Assembly: GCA_036365455.1 (NCBI GenBank)
Contig: JAWQUS010000008.1
Location: 17,715,501-17,779,500, forward strand
Direction: 5' to 3'
Source: Macrosoma leucophasiata
Taxonomy: Eukaryota; Arthropoda; Insecta; Lepidoptera; Hedylidae
Length of the DNA: 64,000 bases
The position numbers and the translations under genes were made by a program. This document shows, piece by piece, positions 1 to 10,416 of this stretch. The notes under the pieces were generated by a model. That model saw only the letters and a list, made by a program, of their open reading frames with translations. It made no database searches and had not been told where the DNA came from. Numbering within the stretch: the stretch's first letter is position 1; each line of letters begins with the position of its first letter.

Positions 1-415
1 GTTGCCTGGGGACTGTTTTGGTACAGTTCTTGTTATTGTGATGCTATTTTTATTACAGTCATCTTTTTTGTCATTCTTGGGCTCTAATGTAAAATAATTC
101 TTAGGGTAGTTATCTTTATCCTTATCTCCGTTGAGATTGTTGTTCTCTATAAGAGTTATAGTAGTCGAATTGGTGACTTTCAATGATTTATCTTTTGGCT
201 CATCTTTTGATGGGACGGGCACTCCCGTGCCAGGTGTTGGCGACAAAAGCTGGGTGGGAACATGCTGATTTACTGCCGAACTCGCATTTTGTGAATCTTG
301 ACCATGCAGCTGTTTGTCAACCGATTTACTGAGTTGTTGTTGTTGGTAGCTTGGACTCTGTGGCTGTTCCTTATCTTGCTCTTTCTTCTTTTGAATATTA
401 TCTAGAATTTCAGAC
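1..415 (-). CDS. Partial internal exon of an unrecognised Gln/Lys/Asp-rich protein
   Basis: Read on the minus strand, about 138 codons run open from a good splice acceptor (pyrimidine-rich tract ending TTTTCAG at 416-417) to the window edge. The exon begins with one base that completes a codon from the previous exon, then reads SEILDNIQKKKEQDKEQPQS and continues. The peptide is low in complexity: Gln runs, Ser/Pro-rich stretches, then a charged Asn/Asp/Lys region. No catalytic motif, membrane segment or signal peptide is visible. This composition suits a disordered part of a nuclear or regulatory protein, but I do not recognise the gene. The upstream exons would lie to the right; the CpG-rich block near 12.3-12.8 kb is a possible promoter, which would make the intron nearly 12 kb. 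Confidence 0.7.
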
Positions 416-964
416 CTGAAAACAATAACAGATTTCAAGAAACCCGATTAACACAACTAGCATTTTATATCCCCACTTAATGATTTGGGTTAGATAGGAT
501 AAACTTAATGTTTTGACCCATAGGGTTAGGTAGGATATGTACCGGTAAACATTTGCCATTACTCAGCGAATAGACAGGAGTACATTTAAATCAACTACAT
601 TCATTACAAATGCGATGGATGAGCCAATTTCTCAGATTTACTATTCTAAAATTTCTAAAGGCAAGGCTCCTCCATAATAATAACAGAAAAAATCACTTTA
701 GAATGGTTCTGGAATAAAAGATTGAACACCCAGATTTGAGACACTTTGAACTTATATTGTATAGGAACATTATTATTTAATTAATTACTAATATGACGGC
801 ATAATTTGTGATTTGTGTTCGAAATAAAAAGTAATTAAATTGGTAATCTTCTGTCGCTGTATTGACCACTGAAGTTGAATGAAACCACAGATCATTAAAC
901 TAGTCTACGAATGAAACCAACCGCACTCTACTGACCAAATGACATAAACTTGACTTATACTGAC
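416..964. other. Intron-like AT-rich DNA, no gene seen
   Basis: This stretch follows the acceptor of the exon at 1-415 and contains no exon, RNA gene or recognisable repeat. It is probably intronic. Confidence 0.5.
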
Positions 965-1163
965 AGATGTCAGTCAAACATTTTTTTTGTTTTAATATTT
1001 TTTTCACGACCACGGATTCATGTCCTTAACAGCCAATCTTCAGTAATTTTTATCTTCATTTCTTATTATAATAAATATCCATATGGAAGATGACGATGAT
1101 TGGATGCTTACATGTGGAATATGATGAGATGGCTCCAGTAAAGTGATGGGGACTTTACTAGGA

Positions 1164-1627
1164 AAGGAGATGTTGCGAGCTCGGCCCTGGTTCGTATATG
1201 TCCTCAAAAAAAGGGTAAATTATAGAAGAAGCCGAATATAATACAATTAATTTAATCAAGAACATATTTTAGAGTTACCACCAAATTTAATTCAAACGAT
1301 TTTATCATTTTCAACCATGTTCAACACGGCGGCGATACAGCCAACGCTTGGTATCAATCGATTCCGATAGTATTTATAATATTTTTTTCTCCAAGTACAA
1401 GATAATCAAAAACAATTTATAAAATGAATATGTCAAAATGACATCGCCCGCCATATTCGCCATGTTGGTTTTAAGTTGCAATTCTAGGTGCAAATAATGT
1501 TTTGTAACTGCAAACAAAGCTAAATAAGTGAAAATATGCAGTAAAAACGTTTTTATATTGATTTTGCCTGTTTAATGATATTGTGTACAATACATGGCCG
1601 GAGGTCCATACATTTTTGCAACATCTT
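1164..1627. mobile_element. Short TIR element (AAGGAGATGTTGC ends), first tandem unit
   Basis: The left end reads AAGGAGATGTTGCGAG and the right end TTTTTGCAACATCTT. The unit is about 460 bp and has no credible coding region. It is followed after four bases by a second unit in the same orientation. The third copy of the family (15731) has TA on both sides, which points to a Tc1/mariner-type non-autonomous element. Confidence 0.6.
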
Positions 1628-1631
1628 AATA

Positions 1632-2099
1632 AAGGGGATGTTGCGAGCTCGGCTCTGATTCGTACGCGTCCTCAAAAAATGGGTAAATTAAAGAAGAATC
1701 CGAAAAAAATACAATTAATTTATTCAAGAATATATCTTAGAGTTACAGCCACATTTAATTCAAATGATTTTATCATTTTCAACTATGTTAAACATGGCGG
1801 CGATACAGCCGACACTTGGGATCAATCAATTTCGATAGTATTTGGAAAATATTACTTTTTTCTCCAAGTAAAAAAAAAGTAAAGTAATCAAAATACAATT
1901 TAAAAAATGAAAATGTCAAAATGACATCGTACGCCATATTCGCCATGTTGGTTTTGAGTTAGAATTCTTACTGCAAATAATGTTTTGTAACTGCAAACAA
2001 AGCTAAATAAGTGAAAATATGCAGTAAAAAAAAATTAATATTGATTTCGCCTGTTTAAAAATATTGCCGGAGGTCCATACATTTTTGCAACATCTCCTT
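1632..2099. mobile_element. Short TIR element, second tandem unit
   Basis: This is a diverged copy of the unit at 1164-1627, from AAGGGGATGTTGC to GCAACATCTCCTT. A 99-codon open frame inside it (1583-1882) crosses the junction between the two units and is not conserved between them, so I treat it as chance. Confidence 0.6.
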
Positions 2100-2317
2100 T
2101 TACGAAGTTTTGGAGGCAACATGAAAAATCACTTTTCACTTCATAATATCACTTTGTAGGAAAGTGATATTATGAAGCATGTGAACGTTATCGAATGTTT
2201 TATGATAAAAATCCCACCATTTTTACACATAAAAACGCGACTATATACAAATTTCGTAAATAATAACACGCAGCGACACAGCTCTTTTCCGCGTTCCCGC
2301 CAAAACTCTCAGTCAAA

Positions 2318-2715
2318 CAATTTTTTTTATTAATTGTTTTACGGCCACGGATTCAAGTCCTTAACAGCCAATCTTCAGTAATTTATATCTTCATTTTATT
2401 ATGATAATGAATATCCATATGAAAGATGACGATGATTGGATGCTTCTATGTGGAATACGATGAGATGGCTCAAGTAAAGTGCTGGAGACTTTACTAGGAG
2501 ATTTTACGAAGTTTTAGAGGCAACGTGAAAAATCACTTTTCACTTCATAATATCACTTTCCTACACCCGTGAACGTTATCGAATGTTTTATTGTAAAAAT
2601 CCCACCATTTTTACACATCAAAACGCGACTGTACACAAGTTTCGAAAATAATATCACGCAGCGACACAGCTCTTTTCTGTGTTCCCGCCAAAACTCTCTC
2701 AGTCAAACAAAAATT
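2318..2715 (+). repeat. Dispersed repeat A, copy 2 (uninterrupted)
   Basis: This is a direct repeat of the two flanks around the tandem TIR element. Here GACTTTACTAGGAG runs straight into ATTTTACGAAG, giving the empty-site version of the insertion seen in copy 1. Confidence 0.65.
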
Positions 2716-2966
2716 CGCTATGTTGCCAGACTAATCATAGTAAAACACTTCTAATAAGGCTTGTTTATTAGGTTTTTGTGTAATATTTATAAATTATCGA
2801 CACAGTTCAACACGTGACGTGACAATCAGTGACAATCTACTAATACTTACATTTACATCTTATTATGGTTGGTGATAAATAATAGCTTGTTATCTGTGTT
2901 TACGTGATAACTTTTGACGATCTGGTTAGTCTACAACGCATTCACAGTTTTTGCCTGGTCTATCAT

Positions 2967-3245
2967 GTAATATGGAAAGGGGTGAAAATTCATACATTCA
3001 CGGATTATCTAAATCTAACAAACAAAAAATTAGCCTGAGGGATTCCTTCAGGCCACCAGAAAAATATGCCAATTGATTTCTTATTGTTATCGGACCCAAT
3101 CGGGTCCATTGCGGCTTCAGGGATTAAACATTTAGAATGTATTAATTTTGGTTTGTTAGATTTAGGATGTTACATATATCTATTTTAGTAACTATTCGCG
3201 ACATAAATCCGTGAATGTATGAATTTTCACCCCTTTCCATATTAC
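2967..3245. mobile_element. 279-bp element with 39-bp perfect terminal inverted repeats
   Basis: The arms at 2967-3005 and 3207-3245 are exact reverse complements over 39 bases, starting GTAATATGGAAAGGGGTG. The interior carries a block (CAGGCCACCAGAAAAATATG) that recurs at about 4967-5045. No coding region is present. A 19-bp direct repeat beginning TTTTTGCCTGGTCT lies outside both ends. Confidence 0.7.
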
Positions 3246-3285
3246 ACACTTTTTGCCTGGTCTGTCATACCAGGCAAAAAGTGTG
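3245..3285. repeat. 17-bp-arm perfect hairpin
   Basis: Arms 3245-3261 and 3269-3285 are exact reverse complements around a 7-base loop. The hairpin abuts the 39-bp-TIR element. Confidence 0.75.
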
Positions 3286-3566
3286 AATTCGTAAAAATAG
3301 TTTTATTTGTCATTATCATTAAAGCCTGTGAAAATTAAAAAAGGGATCTTTAGGTTAACGCAATAAATATGGATTTTTTTCCAACATAGATGGCTATCAA
3401 ACCTAATGTTTCAATAATTATTAATTTATAGGCATTCATATTTACGCCACTTCAGGGTCTCCGCAGCAGCAGTATCAGCAGATCAAACTGTGTTTGGAAG
3501 ATGGGATGGCGCTAAGGTTTCAACGCATGTTGCGACCCACATCAGAGGCCTACCCATCTTCCAAGG

Positions 3567-3639
3567 CATCAACGACATGCCATCCGGTCTCTTTCCATCG
3601 TCACGCGCGAGTAAGAGACCGGATGGCATGTCGTTGATG
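3567..3639. repeat. 26-bp-arm perfect inverted repeat
   Basis: Arms 3567-3592 and 3614-3639 are exact reverse complements, starting CATCAACGACATGCC, around a 21-base loop. A second, 12-bp inverted pair (TTGGAAGATGGG) partly interlocks with it. Function unknown. Confidence 0.7.
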
Positions 3640-4019
3640 GGTCTAATATAGCTCATCACTGGGTTCTAATATGGCTGGTACGCCGTCGGTGGAAAGGGCA
3701 CGACGCAGAATGTCATTAAGTTGGGCATGCCTAGCAAATCTGCCGGGACTTTAATTTATTATAATAGTCGTGATACTTCTTAAACTGAATTAAAATAATT
3801 CTAACTTCTATTTGTATTCAATTACTTTAAATTTGAATTGGCAGTTTAGTGTCTTTATATGGCAACATTACATTTTTTTTGTTGTTTTTAAGGCATCGCT
3901 ATTATGCCTAATGCCAGTGTCAAGTAAAACGATATTTCGTATTCGTATAGCGTAAAAGTTAGTTATAGTCAGTCAATTATTTATCAAGTATGTATGTCAG
4001 TCAAGTGAGTTACAGTCAG

Positions 4020-4255
4020 TTATTCGAGTAAAGCGATGGCTACTTTACCAAAACATTTACAATGAAGTTTTGGAGGCAACCTGAAAGGTCGTGTTTTCGC
4101 ACTGTTATTCTATTTCACTATACACGGGCACTGTAATGAACCTATATCAAACAAAATGCCACCAACTTTATTCAATATAACATAAAAATACACCAAGAAA
4201 ATGAAATAAAATAAGAGCACCGTACGCCTCTTTCAAGGTTCCCGCCAAAACTCAA
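4020..4255 (+). repeat. Diverged relative of dispersed repeat A
   Basis: This copy shares GTTTTGGAGGCAAC and the closing GTTCCCGCCAAAACTC with the copies at 965-2715. The leading part, from GAGTAAAGCGATGGCTACTT, recurs inverted at 55255-55290. Confidence 0.5.
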
Positions 4256-5322
4256 CATTACATATTTCCAAGATTGTCAAAATAAAACCGGAAGTCGGGG
4301 TATTTGGCGTTTTTGATGTATTGATGTAATCAATAGTCATTTTCACCTGTGATTGAGCTAATAAATTATAATTATAAATGTTTCAGCAAAGTTTTTTTTT
4401 TTTTAATTATTACATTTTTGTAATGTGGTTTATTTAAATCATTATGTGCTTGTATCAAGCAGATATATTTAGGTAAGTACGTACATGTAATGTTTTATTA
4501 TATTTTTTTTTAAACAAAAAACTGTTTGATTTGATTTTTGGTCATGGTAATGGCGGCAATCTTTGATTAAAATTATATATCAAACGATTATAATTCCGTA
4601 GTAGTTAGTAACGGTAATATGTAATATTTTTTCTGGATATGGCTCTAAGACGTCACTTTAGGTAGATATATTCATGATAGATGTTAACTTAGATAATAAT
4701 TTCATAGATCGTAGGGAGGTAGATATGTAGGTACTAGGTACCTGCGTATTTACCTATCAGTAGAAATCTGATTAACCAAAACAATTATCATCTGTAGTGT
4801 TAGTTTCTGTGACGCAAGTAAGAAATAGGAATGCAGTGCTCTGACAAGGATCTGACAAGATAATCGCACCTACTAGTTATTAGGTACCTATCTATACAGT
4901 AAATATTTAAATACCTACCTACTTGTGTATATGTATATACATATATAAGAATGTTAGATAATTTCTCAGGCCGCCAGAAAAATATGACAATTGATTTCTT
5001 ATTGTTTGTGAACCCTATAGGGTTCATTTGCTGCTCTAGGGAATTTTTTATTAGGGCAGGTATGTGGATATGTTATTGTTGCAGGTAACTTTACTGTATC
5101 TATCCATCCTCTTCTACAGCCATCTTCTGGATAACAATTTTATATTATAAAAATAGTTTTAGGTAGGTAATGTAAGAAATGGTATCCCAAATTATTTTAT
5201 AAAATAAAGATGTTCATCTTAGATGCAAGGTATTATAATGTAAGAGAAGTAATATCTCATATACAAAAAAGAGTGTTAGTGTCAGTAGGTATACACACAA
5301 CCATTACTGATTATATTAATAA
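4256..5322. other. AT-rich DNA, no gene; one small repeat
   Basis: The only recognisable sequence is a block at 4967-5045 related to the interior of the 39-bp-TIR element. The 75-codon minus-strand frame overlapping it shows no family signal. Confidence 0.5.
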
Positions 5323-5575
5323 CTAGCTGCCGGGAAACTTTGTATTGCCTCACAATGAAATAATGTGTCAAAGGTTTGATAGATACAGACTATTTGTATG
5401 GGAAATGAAATCGTGGTTTTTACTATTTCCCTTAAATTTCTTCATAATTTCTTACCTTGTAAACCTTCCCTGGACTTCCAAAAATAATTCAAAACCAAAA
5501 TTAGTCAAATCGGTCCAGCCTTTCTCGAGTTTTAGCGAGACTAACGAACAGCAATTGATTTTTATATATATAGAT
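5323..5575 (-). mobile_element. Helitron-like fragment, 3' end
   Basis: On the minus strand it ends in CTAG at 5323-5326, preceded by a GC-rich tail. The body closely matches the plus-strand copy at 9425-9701; both contain the AATAATGTGTCAAAGGTTTG block. The open frame 5345-5695 is a shadow of this repeat. Confidence 0.6.
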
Positions 5576-5577
5576 AA

Positions 5578-5995
5578 TGGCAACCCATTATATGTCCAAG
5601 TGCTGGGCACGAGTCTCTCCCTTTTTTGGTACGAGGCCTGGAGCTTACTCCACCACGCTGCTCCAATGCGGATTGGTGCTTGGGTTAGTGGCTAACCCAC
5701 TGTCGGATGTTTTCAAACCGCTTACAAGGTTTAACGACTGCTATCTATCGATAGGCTCCTTTCTTTATGCAGCGTGTCGCCGGTCACGTGTGGCGAGATC
5801 GGCGATGCGCAGTACAAAAACGCTACCGACAAGCACGCAGCACAAATAAAGTCACTGGAGCTTCATAGAAATCGCAACGGTCCCGCGCGTACGCGACCAG
5901 CGACACGCTGCAGAATGAAAGGATCCTTAACGTGTCCTCCGAAGCACGGAAACGCGCATTCGATTTGCCACTAGTGGTCACCCATCACACTACCC
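5578..5995 (-). mobile_element. 5S-rRNA-like SINE, copy 1
   Basis: This is the reverse complement of the family at 58178-58520. Landmarks are the tail-side GGGTTGCCATTAT, the CGGATGTTTTCAAACCG block, and a head with the GATGGGTGACC motif inverted near 5980. This copy has an extra GC-rich insertion around 5760-5930. The short open frames in it are artefacts. Confidence 0.6.
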
Positions 5996-6055
5996 TTCCA
6001 TTACTGATTAATTAACATATTTCCAGGAGGGTGATCAGTGGACGTGTTCATCATT

Positions 6056-6147
6056 AGGCACATCCACACAGAGCGAGCGTGTCCGCGTGGCTGCTTGCTC
6101 TGTGTTAACGTGCCTAGTGAGTCTGCTCGCTCTGTGTGGACGCGCCT
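6056..6147. mobile_element. 92-bp miniature inverted-repeat element
   Basis: The arms 6056-6078 and 6125-6147 match at 21 of 23 positions (AGGCRCRTCCACACAGAGCG). An additional partial repeat lies inside at about 6093-6117. ATT flanks both ends. A relative begins at 23505. Confidence 0.6.
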
Positions 6148-6484
6148 ATTGGCGACGAATACGCTGACGACGTAACATCCGTCGGCCACAATTTTTGCGC
6201 AAACCCACTCAACAAACATGGCATTTCAAGTTGGCATGTGCAAGCCTAAATTTATGCAAATTAAACGGTGTGTGGCTAACAATATCGTCTTGGCAGGAAA
6301 ACAACGACAGAGAAATTATAAAATAAAAATAATACCTTTTCTTTGTTGCCTGATTAATCTGACGCCCAATTGAAAAAAAAAAGATTCGACTAAAATGTGA
6401 CATATTCTAAAAAAACCGGTAAAGTACGTGTGTCAAACGTTAAACACTAACGGAATAAAATTACTGCTAAGATGTAGGTAATGA

Positions 6485-7318
6485 AAAACCTGATCGAAGT
6501 TTTCGAGTCAAATACATTTGGTCGACTTTTACTCACAAACTTGTAAAGCCAACTTAAGACAAGTGTAATAGTTTTCCTTTTAATTTAATTATAAATAGCT
6601 ACTGTTGCCGTAACGTTTGAATTCTAACAACAACCGTTTATTTGATAGGGGGACACTTGACTCTAACAAAAATTGGGACTTTAAAGCTGATAAGTCACGA
6701 ACAGTTAACTAAATCGAAAAATAATATTTGCCATCCCTAACATTTTTGAAAGACCTATCCAACTATGTAATAATAAATAGTAATAATGGCAACCCTTTGT
6801 ACGTGCCGCTGCTGGGCACGAGTCTCTCATCTTTATGGGGGGAGGCCTGGAACTTACTCCACCACGCTGCTCCAATGCGGGTTGGTGGAGATAAGGGTTA
6901 GCGCCCAACCCGCTGTCGGATGTTTTCAAACCGCCCATAAGGCTTCCGACAAGATTTAACGACAGCTATCTATCGATAGCAACCGGGACCGATGGCTTAA
7001 CGTGCCCTCCGAAGTAATTTTCCACTAACAGTCACCCATCACACATCCGACCGCGCCCTTATCGCTTAACCGAGTAGATCGCTTGCGATCTACACCAGCC
7101 GCAAAGCTATCCCGTTTCATGTTCATGTTGGGAACCTTAATATGTTTTTGTTTTCATGTCTTTATTCTACCACTTTTTCGGCGTGATTAAGGTGTATACT
7201 TGTGCCAAATTTTAGGTCTCTAGTACCAATAGTTTTTGCGCTAAACCGCGGACGGACAGACAGACGGACATGGCGAAACTATAAGGGTATCTTGTTTACT
7301 ACGGAACCCTAAAATGGT
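6485..7318 (+). repeat. Dispersed repeat R, interrupted by a 5S-like SINE
   Basis: The left part (about 6485-6778) and right part (7113-7318) together match the continuous copy at 28430-29016. Shared blocks are ACTCGCAAACTTGTAAAGCC-like sequence, the GCGCTAAACCGCGGACGGAC block and the closing CTACGGAACCCTAAAA. The class is not certain. It is one of the commonest repeat types in this window. Confidence 0.6.
6782..7112 (-). mobile_element. 5S-rRNA-like SINE, copy 2
   Basis: A minus-strand insertion with an AAT-rich tail at 6765-6785 and its head near 7100 (GATCTACACCAGCCGC inverted). It has landed inside dispersed repeat R. The minus-strand open frame 6705-6938 is a by-product. Confidence 0.6.
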
Positions 7319-7660
7319 TAGGATGAACACACAATGTATTGCTGAACATATAATAGTTAGATAAGGCTTATCCTTGATTGTGAAACGAAGTTACAGGTAG
7401 GTTTGTTTCTATATTTAACCGGAGATAGCTATCTATGCCTAATCAAAAGCAAGTTATTGTACCCCCCACCGACAGTACTCGGCCTACTGATCTAGGCGGT
7501 CGAACCGCTGGGTCCGTAATTTTTAGATTATGGGCTCCCAGCCCACGTCCTACTTTTTGTAGGACAGATAATCGGTCCAATTTTGTGACCGACTCAACGC
7601 CCACGTCCGTTTTTTTGTTGGTGGAGCAGCACGTCATAGACAGAGAGCCGAGAGAATCTC

Positions 7661-7840
7661 ATGAGTATAAGGAGGAAAGTGGATTTACTGAGGAAGGTTT
7701 GTCATTGGCTTTTGAGGAACAGAAGTGAAAAAAGGAAGTTCTGGGTTGATCCAGTAATCTCACAGAGATTATTGAAGGGGATATTTAATGTTCGTCATGC
7801 TGATCTAAAATGTGAGACTTTTACCAGACAAGTTTTTTAA
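7661..7840 (+). pseudogene. PIF/Harbinger transposase N-terminal remnant
   Basis: A 59-codon frame starting ATG AGT ATA and ending TAA reads MSIRRKVDLLRKVCHWLLRN and then SEKRKFWVDPVISQRLLKGI. The pattern R-[KR]-F-W-V-x-P-[VI]-[IL] followed by 'KG.F......L' is the usual opening of insect Harbinger nucleases. After the stop, the next bases still suggest 'KYYRMS' in another frame, so the frame is broken. The downstream DDE nuclease is absent, because the element is replaced by a nested insertion. The overlapping 97-codon frame 7435-7728 is a shadow. Identification rests on recalled family pattern, not alignment. Confidence 0.5.
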
Positions 7841-7901
7841 ATATTATAGAATGTCAATTATTATTCATAAATATGAACAATGACACGTCCTTCTAGTAGG
7901 G

Positions 7902-8324
7902 GAGACGAATCTAGGTCGACCTTCACCTATCTGTTCACCAAATGAAACATTGTTTGTATCCATTTTCAAAGCAAGTTTTTTTTTGTATTTGTTAACCAAC
8001 AAAATGTATTTGTAACCAAAAGTTTTAAACATATAAAATAGGTGTTTGAGGTTTATTTACACCTCCTTGCCAGGTACCTAGTCATGAACATAAATACTTA
8101 GGACCTTACAGACGTATTTAATATGTTTTAAAATTTTAGTTTCAAACACATTTAATCGGTTAACAAATAGGTGAAAGTTGCTATTTTTTTTTTCAAATAA
8201 TCATACCTATGAACGTAATTCTATAGGCAATACATGCAAGACGTGTTTGTTCATGTATGAAATTTGTTAAAAAAATGGTTAATTCGGTAAACAGATAGGT
8301 GAAGGTCGACCTAGGTTCGGCTCT
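7902..8324. mobile_element. TIR element nested in the Harbinger-like element
   Basis: The exact 25-bp inverted arms are 7911-7935 and 8290-8314 (CTAGGTCGACCTTCACCTAT), with weaker symmetry outside them. It has no coding content. Confidence 0.6.
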
Positions 8325-8524
8325 TAGACTATTCCAACTGTCGGTAAGTCGGTGAGTAGTGTGCGTTGACGCATACATTTCCGAACGTTCCATTTTTCAC
8401 CGATTATCGGTCGGGGTGCACCGATTTTATTTTCACCGACTTTTTGTAGGTCGTGGGCGTTGCACTATGGCTCTCATTACGTTCTATTTTCCTCCTACAA
8501 AAAATCGGTCACCGATCGGAGCCC

Positions 8525-9424
8525 TATATAAGAGGCCATGGCATGCCTCCTGGCAAGTTTTAAGATATTACTTTGGCATTACATACCACCTATGAAAGTG
8601 GCGTTAGGTACGATAGTGATAGGTTCACAAAATCAGAAACACATCCGATACAAAAACAATCAATTCTGGTGATCGACCGGCGTGATAGACAGCAGTGTCC
8701 ACCACTCTTCCCATAAGGCCAACTGAGGCTGATCCCAGAGCGGCTTGATATCGTACGTAGTTTATTGACGAGATGTATGCCGATAGGGGAAATAGAGCTG
8801 AAAAAGGGACATCAGGTATTATAAACTATTGGTTATTGTCTAGATTGACCACTGATGTTCCGCTGTATATTAGCTTAAGTTGCAATCTAATTGCGATTCA
8901 GTAGATACCATGTTACAATAATAAAACACTGTAAGAATGAGTGGGATGGAGTTTGAATTGTTATTTCAATATTACCAACAATAAAAGTGTCAATCGTGTT
9001 TCGTCAAAATGCATGGGTACTAAAATATCTAACATTATATTAGTACTCATAGCTTGCAAAACTAATAATCAACAGTGGTGTATCTTATGATAGGACGAGG
9101 ACGAAAGACGGGAGACGAATATTAAAATATCTTTAGTAACATATTAAGAACATACTGCCCAAAAATTTAATGACCAGGATGTCATACCACACAACAATAC
9201 CAACTTCAAGCTTTAAAACAGTAAAGCCTAACTAACTACGTATCGAACAATTAGTTCTTTGGGTGGATTTAAAGGTGTTGATAGATGTTCGTAAAATTAC
9301 GGACCTAATATATGTATTAATGACATTATTCGATATTGATTTCTATTCGTTGCTACATGTTGTAGAACACTTTGCTTCTTATGTTAACTATATCGTGGTA
9401 CTTTGATATACTTAAGCCCGTCTC
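8525..9424. other. No confirmed gene
   Basis: Mostly AT-rich sequence. A 31-codon minus-strand stretch (about 8663-8757) reads YDIKPLWDQPQLALWEEWWT and onwards, with a protein-like character but no recognisable family. It could be an exon or transposon remnant. Confidence 0.4.
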
Positions 9425-9701
9425 TATAATAATCTTCTTATCTTCTTCTATATATATAAAAAAATCAATTGCTGTTCGTTAGTTTCGCTAAAACTCAAGA
9501 ACGGCTTTACCGATTTAGCTAATTATGGTTTTGAATGATTTCTGGAAGCCCAGGGAAGGTTTAAAAGGTAAGATAATGAAGAAATTGAAGGGAAATAGTA
9601 AAAACCACAATTACATTTTCCAATAAAAATAGTCCGTATCTATCAAACCTTTGACACATTATTTCATTGTGTGGCAATACGAACTTTGCCGGGACAGCTA
9701 G
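9425..9701 (+). mobile_element. Helitron-like fragment ending CTAG
   Basis: This is the plus-strand counterpart of 5323-5575. It ends TTGCCGGGACAGCTAG at 9701 followed by T, the expected Helitron terminus. Confidence 0.6.
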
Positions 9702-9703
9702 TA

Positions 9704-10416
9704 TCTATAATATAAAAATGAATCGCATAATGTGTTGCTAAGCCCATAACTCAACAACGCCTGGACCAATTTGGCCAATTCTTTTGTTGAATTTCAAGGA
9801 TGGTATTTATGGCGAGAAAATTTCGAATAATTCCCGGCAAAACCCTAAAAACAGCCCTTTTCTTTTTCCCATACAAACTAAAATGTAGAGTCAATTTGAG
9901 CTTCATTGCTATTGTATAAAGTTCGTATAAATTACAAGCACTCGCTGTTGTCTGAGCAATGTCTTAACGTCAAAGAGTCGATTTGCACTTTACTATCACT
10001 ATACAAAGTTCATACTAAAGAAAACAAGGTAAGGGTTCTTAAGATTTTTTTTTTTTTGGAATTTTGCGCTCAACCCCCTAAGAGAGGAGGAGGATAGTTT
10101 GATCGGGTATTTTGTCAGATTTCAAAGCTTGAAAATTGGTTTACACTCTTGCTGCATCAATATTTTTTTTTAATCTTCCCCCAAACCCCTAAAAGGGGGT
10201 AGGGAAATTGGTATGGGACTTTCCGCAATTTTCAAAGTGGAATATTAAGAAACAGGCTCTTTCAATAAAACAAATATTAATACTCTTGGGTGAAGATAAG
10301 TACTCCACTAAGAGGTACGCGACGGGAAACTTGATTAGGACATTGCCACGGGATCGTAAAATTTAAATAATTTATAAAACGACACCCACACGGGCGAAGC
10401 CGTGTGCAACAGCTAG
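9704..10416 (+). mobile_element. Non-autonomous Helitron, complete ends
   Basis: The 5' end begins TCTATAATATAAAAATG and the 3' end is a 7-bp stem hairpin (CACACGG 10387-10393, CCGTGTG 10400-10406), six bases, then CTAG at 10413-10416. The flanking bases are A (9703) and T (10417), as expected for insertion between A and T. It encodes no Rep/helicase; the 63-codon frame inside is not meaningful. It shares internal blocks with 41900-43515. Confidence 0.75.

Larger units (their letters stand above)
965..2300 (+). repeat. Dispersed repeat A, copy 1, split by a tandem TIR element
   Basis: The two halves of this repeat (about 965-1162 and 2100-2300) match the uninterrupted copy at 2318-2715. Shared landmarks are a block around AAGATGACGATGATTGGATG, then GTTTTGGAGGCAAC, and finally a GTTCCCGCCAAAACTC tail. 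The halves are separated by the tandem element at 1164-2099. Related pieces occur at 4020-4255 and, inverted, at 55240-55335. No coding capacity is visible and the class is unknown. Confidence 0.65.
7532..8524 (+). mobile_element. PIF/Harbinger-like DNA element, degraded
   Basis: Ends GGGCTCC (7532) and GGAGCCC (8518-8524) are inverted, with a matching subterminal TTGTAGGA on both sides, and TAT flanks both ends. The interior retains the start of a Harbinger-type transposase (7661-7840) and a nested smaller TIR element (about 7902-8324). The catalytic part of the transposase is gone. Confidence 0.5.
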
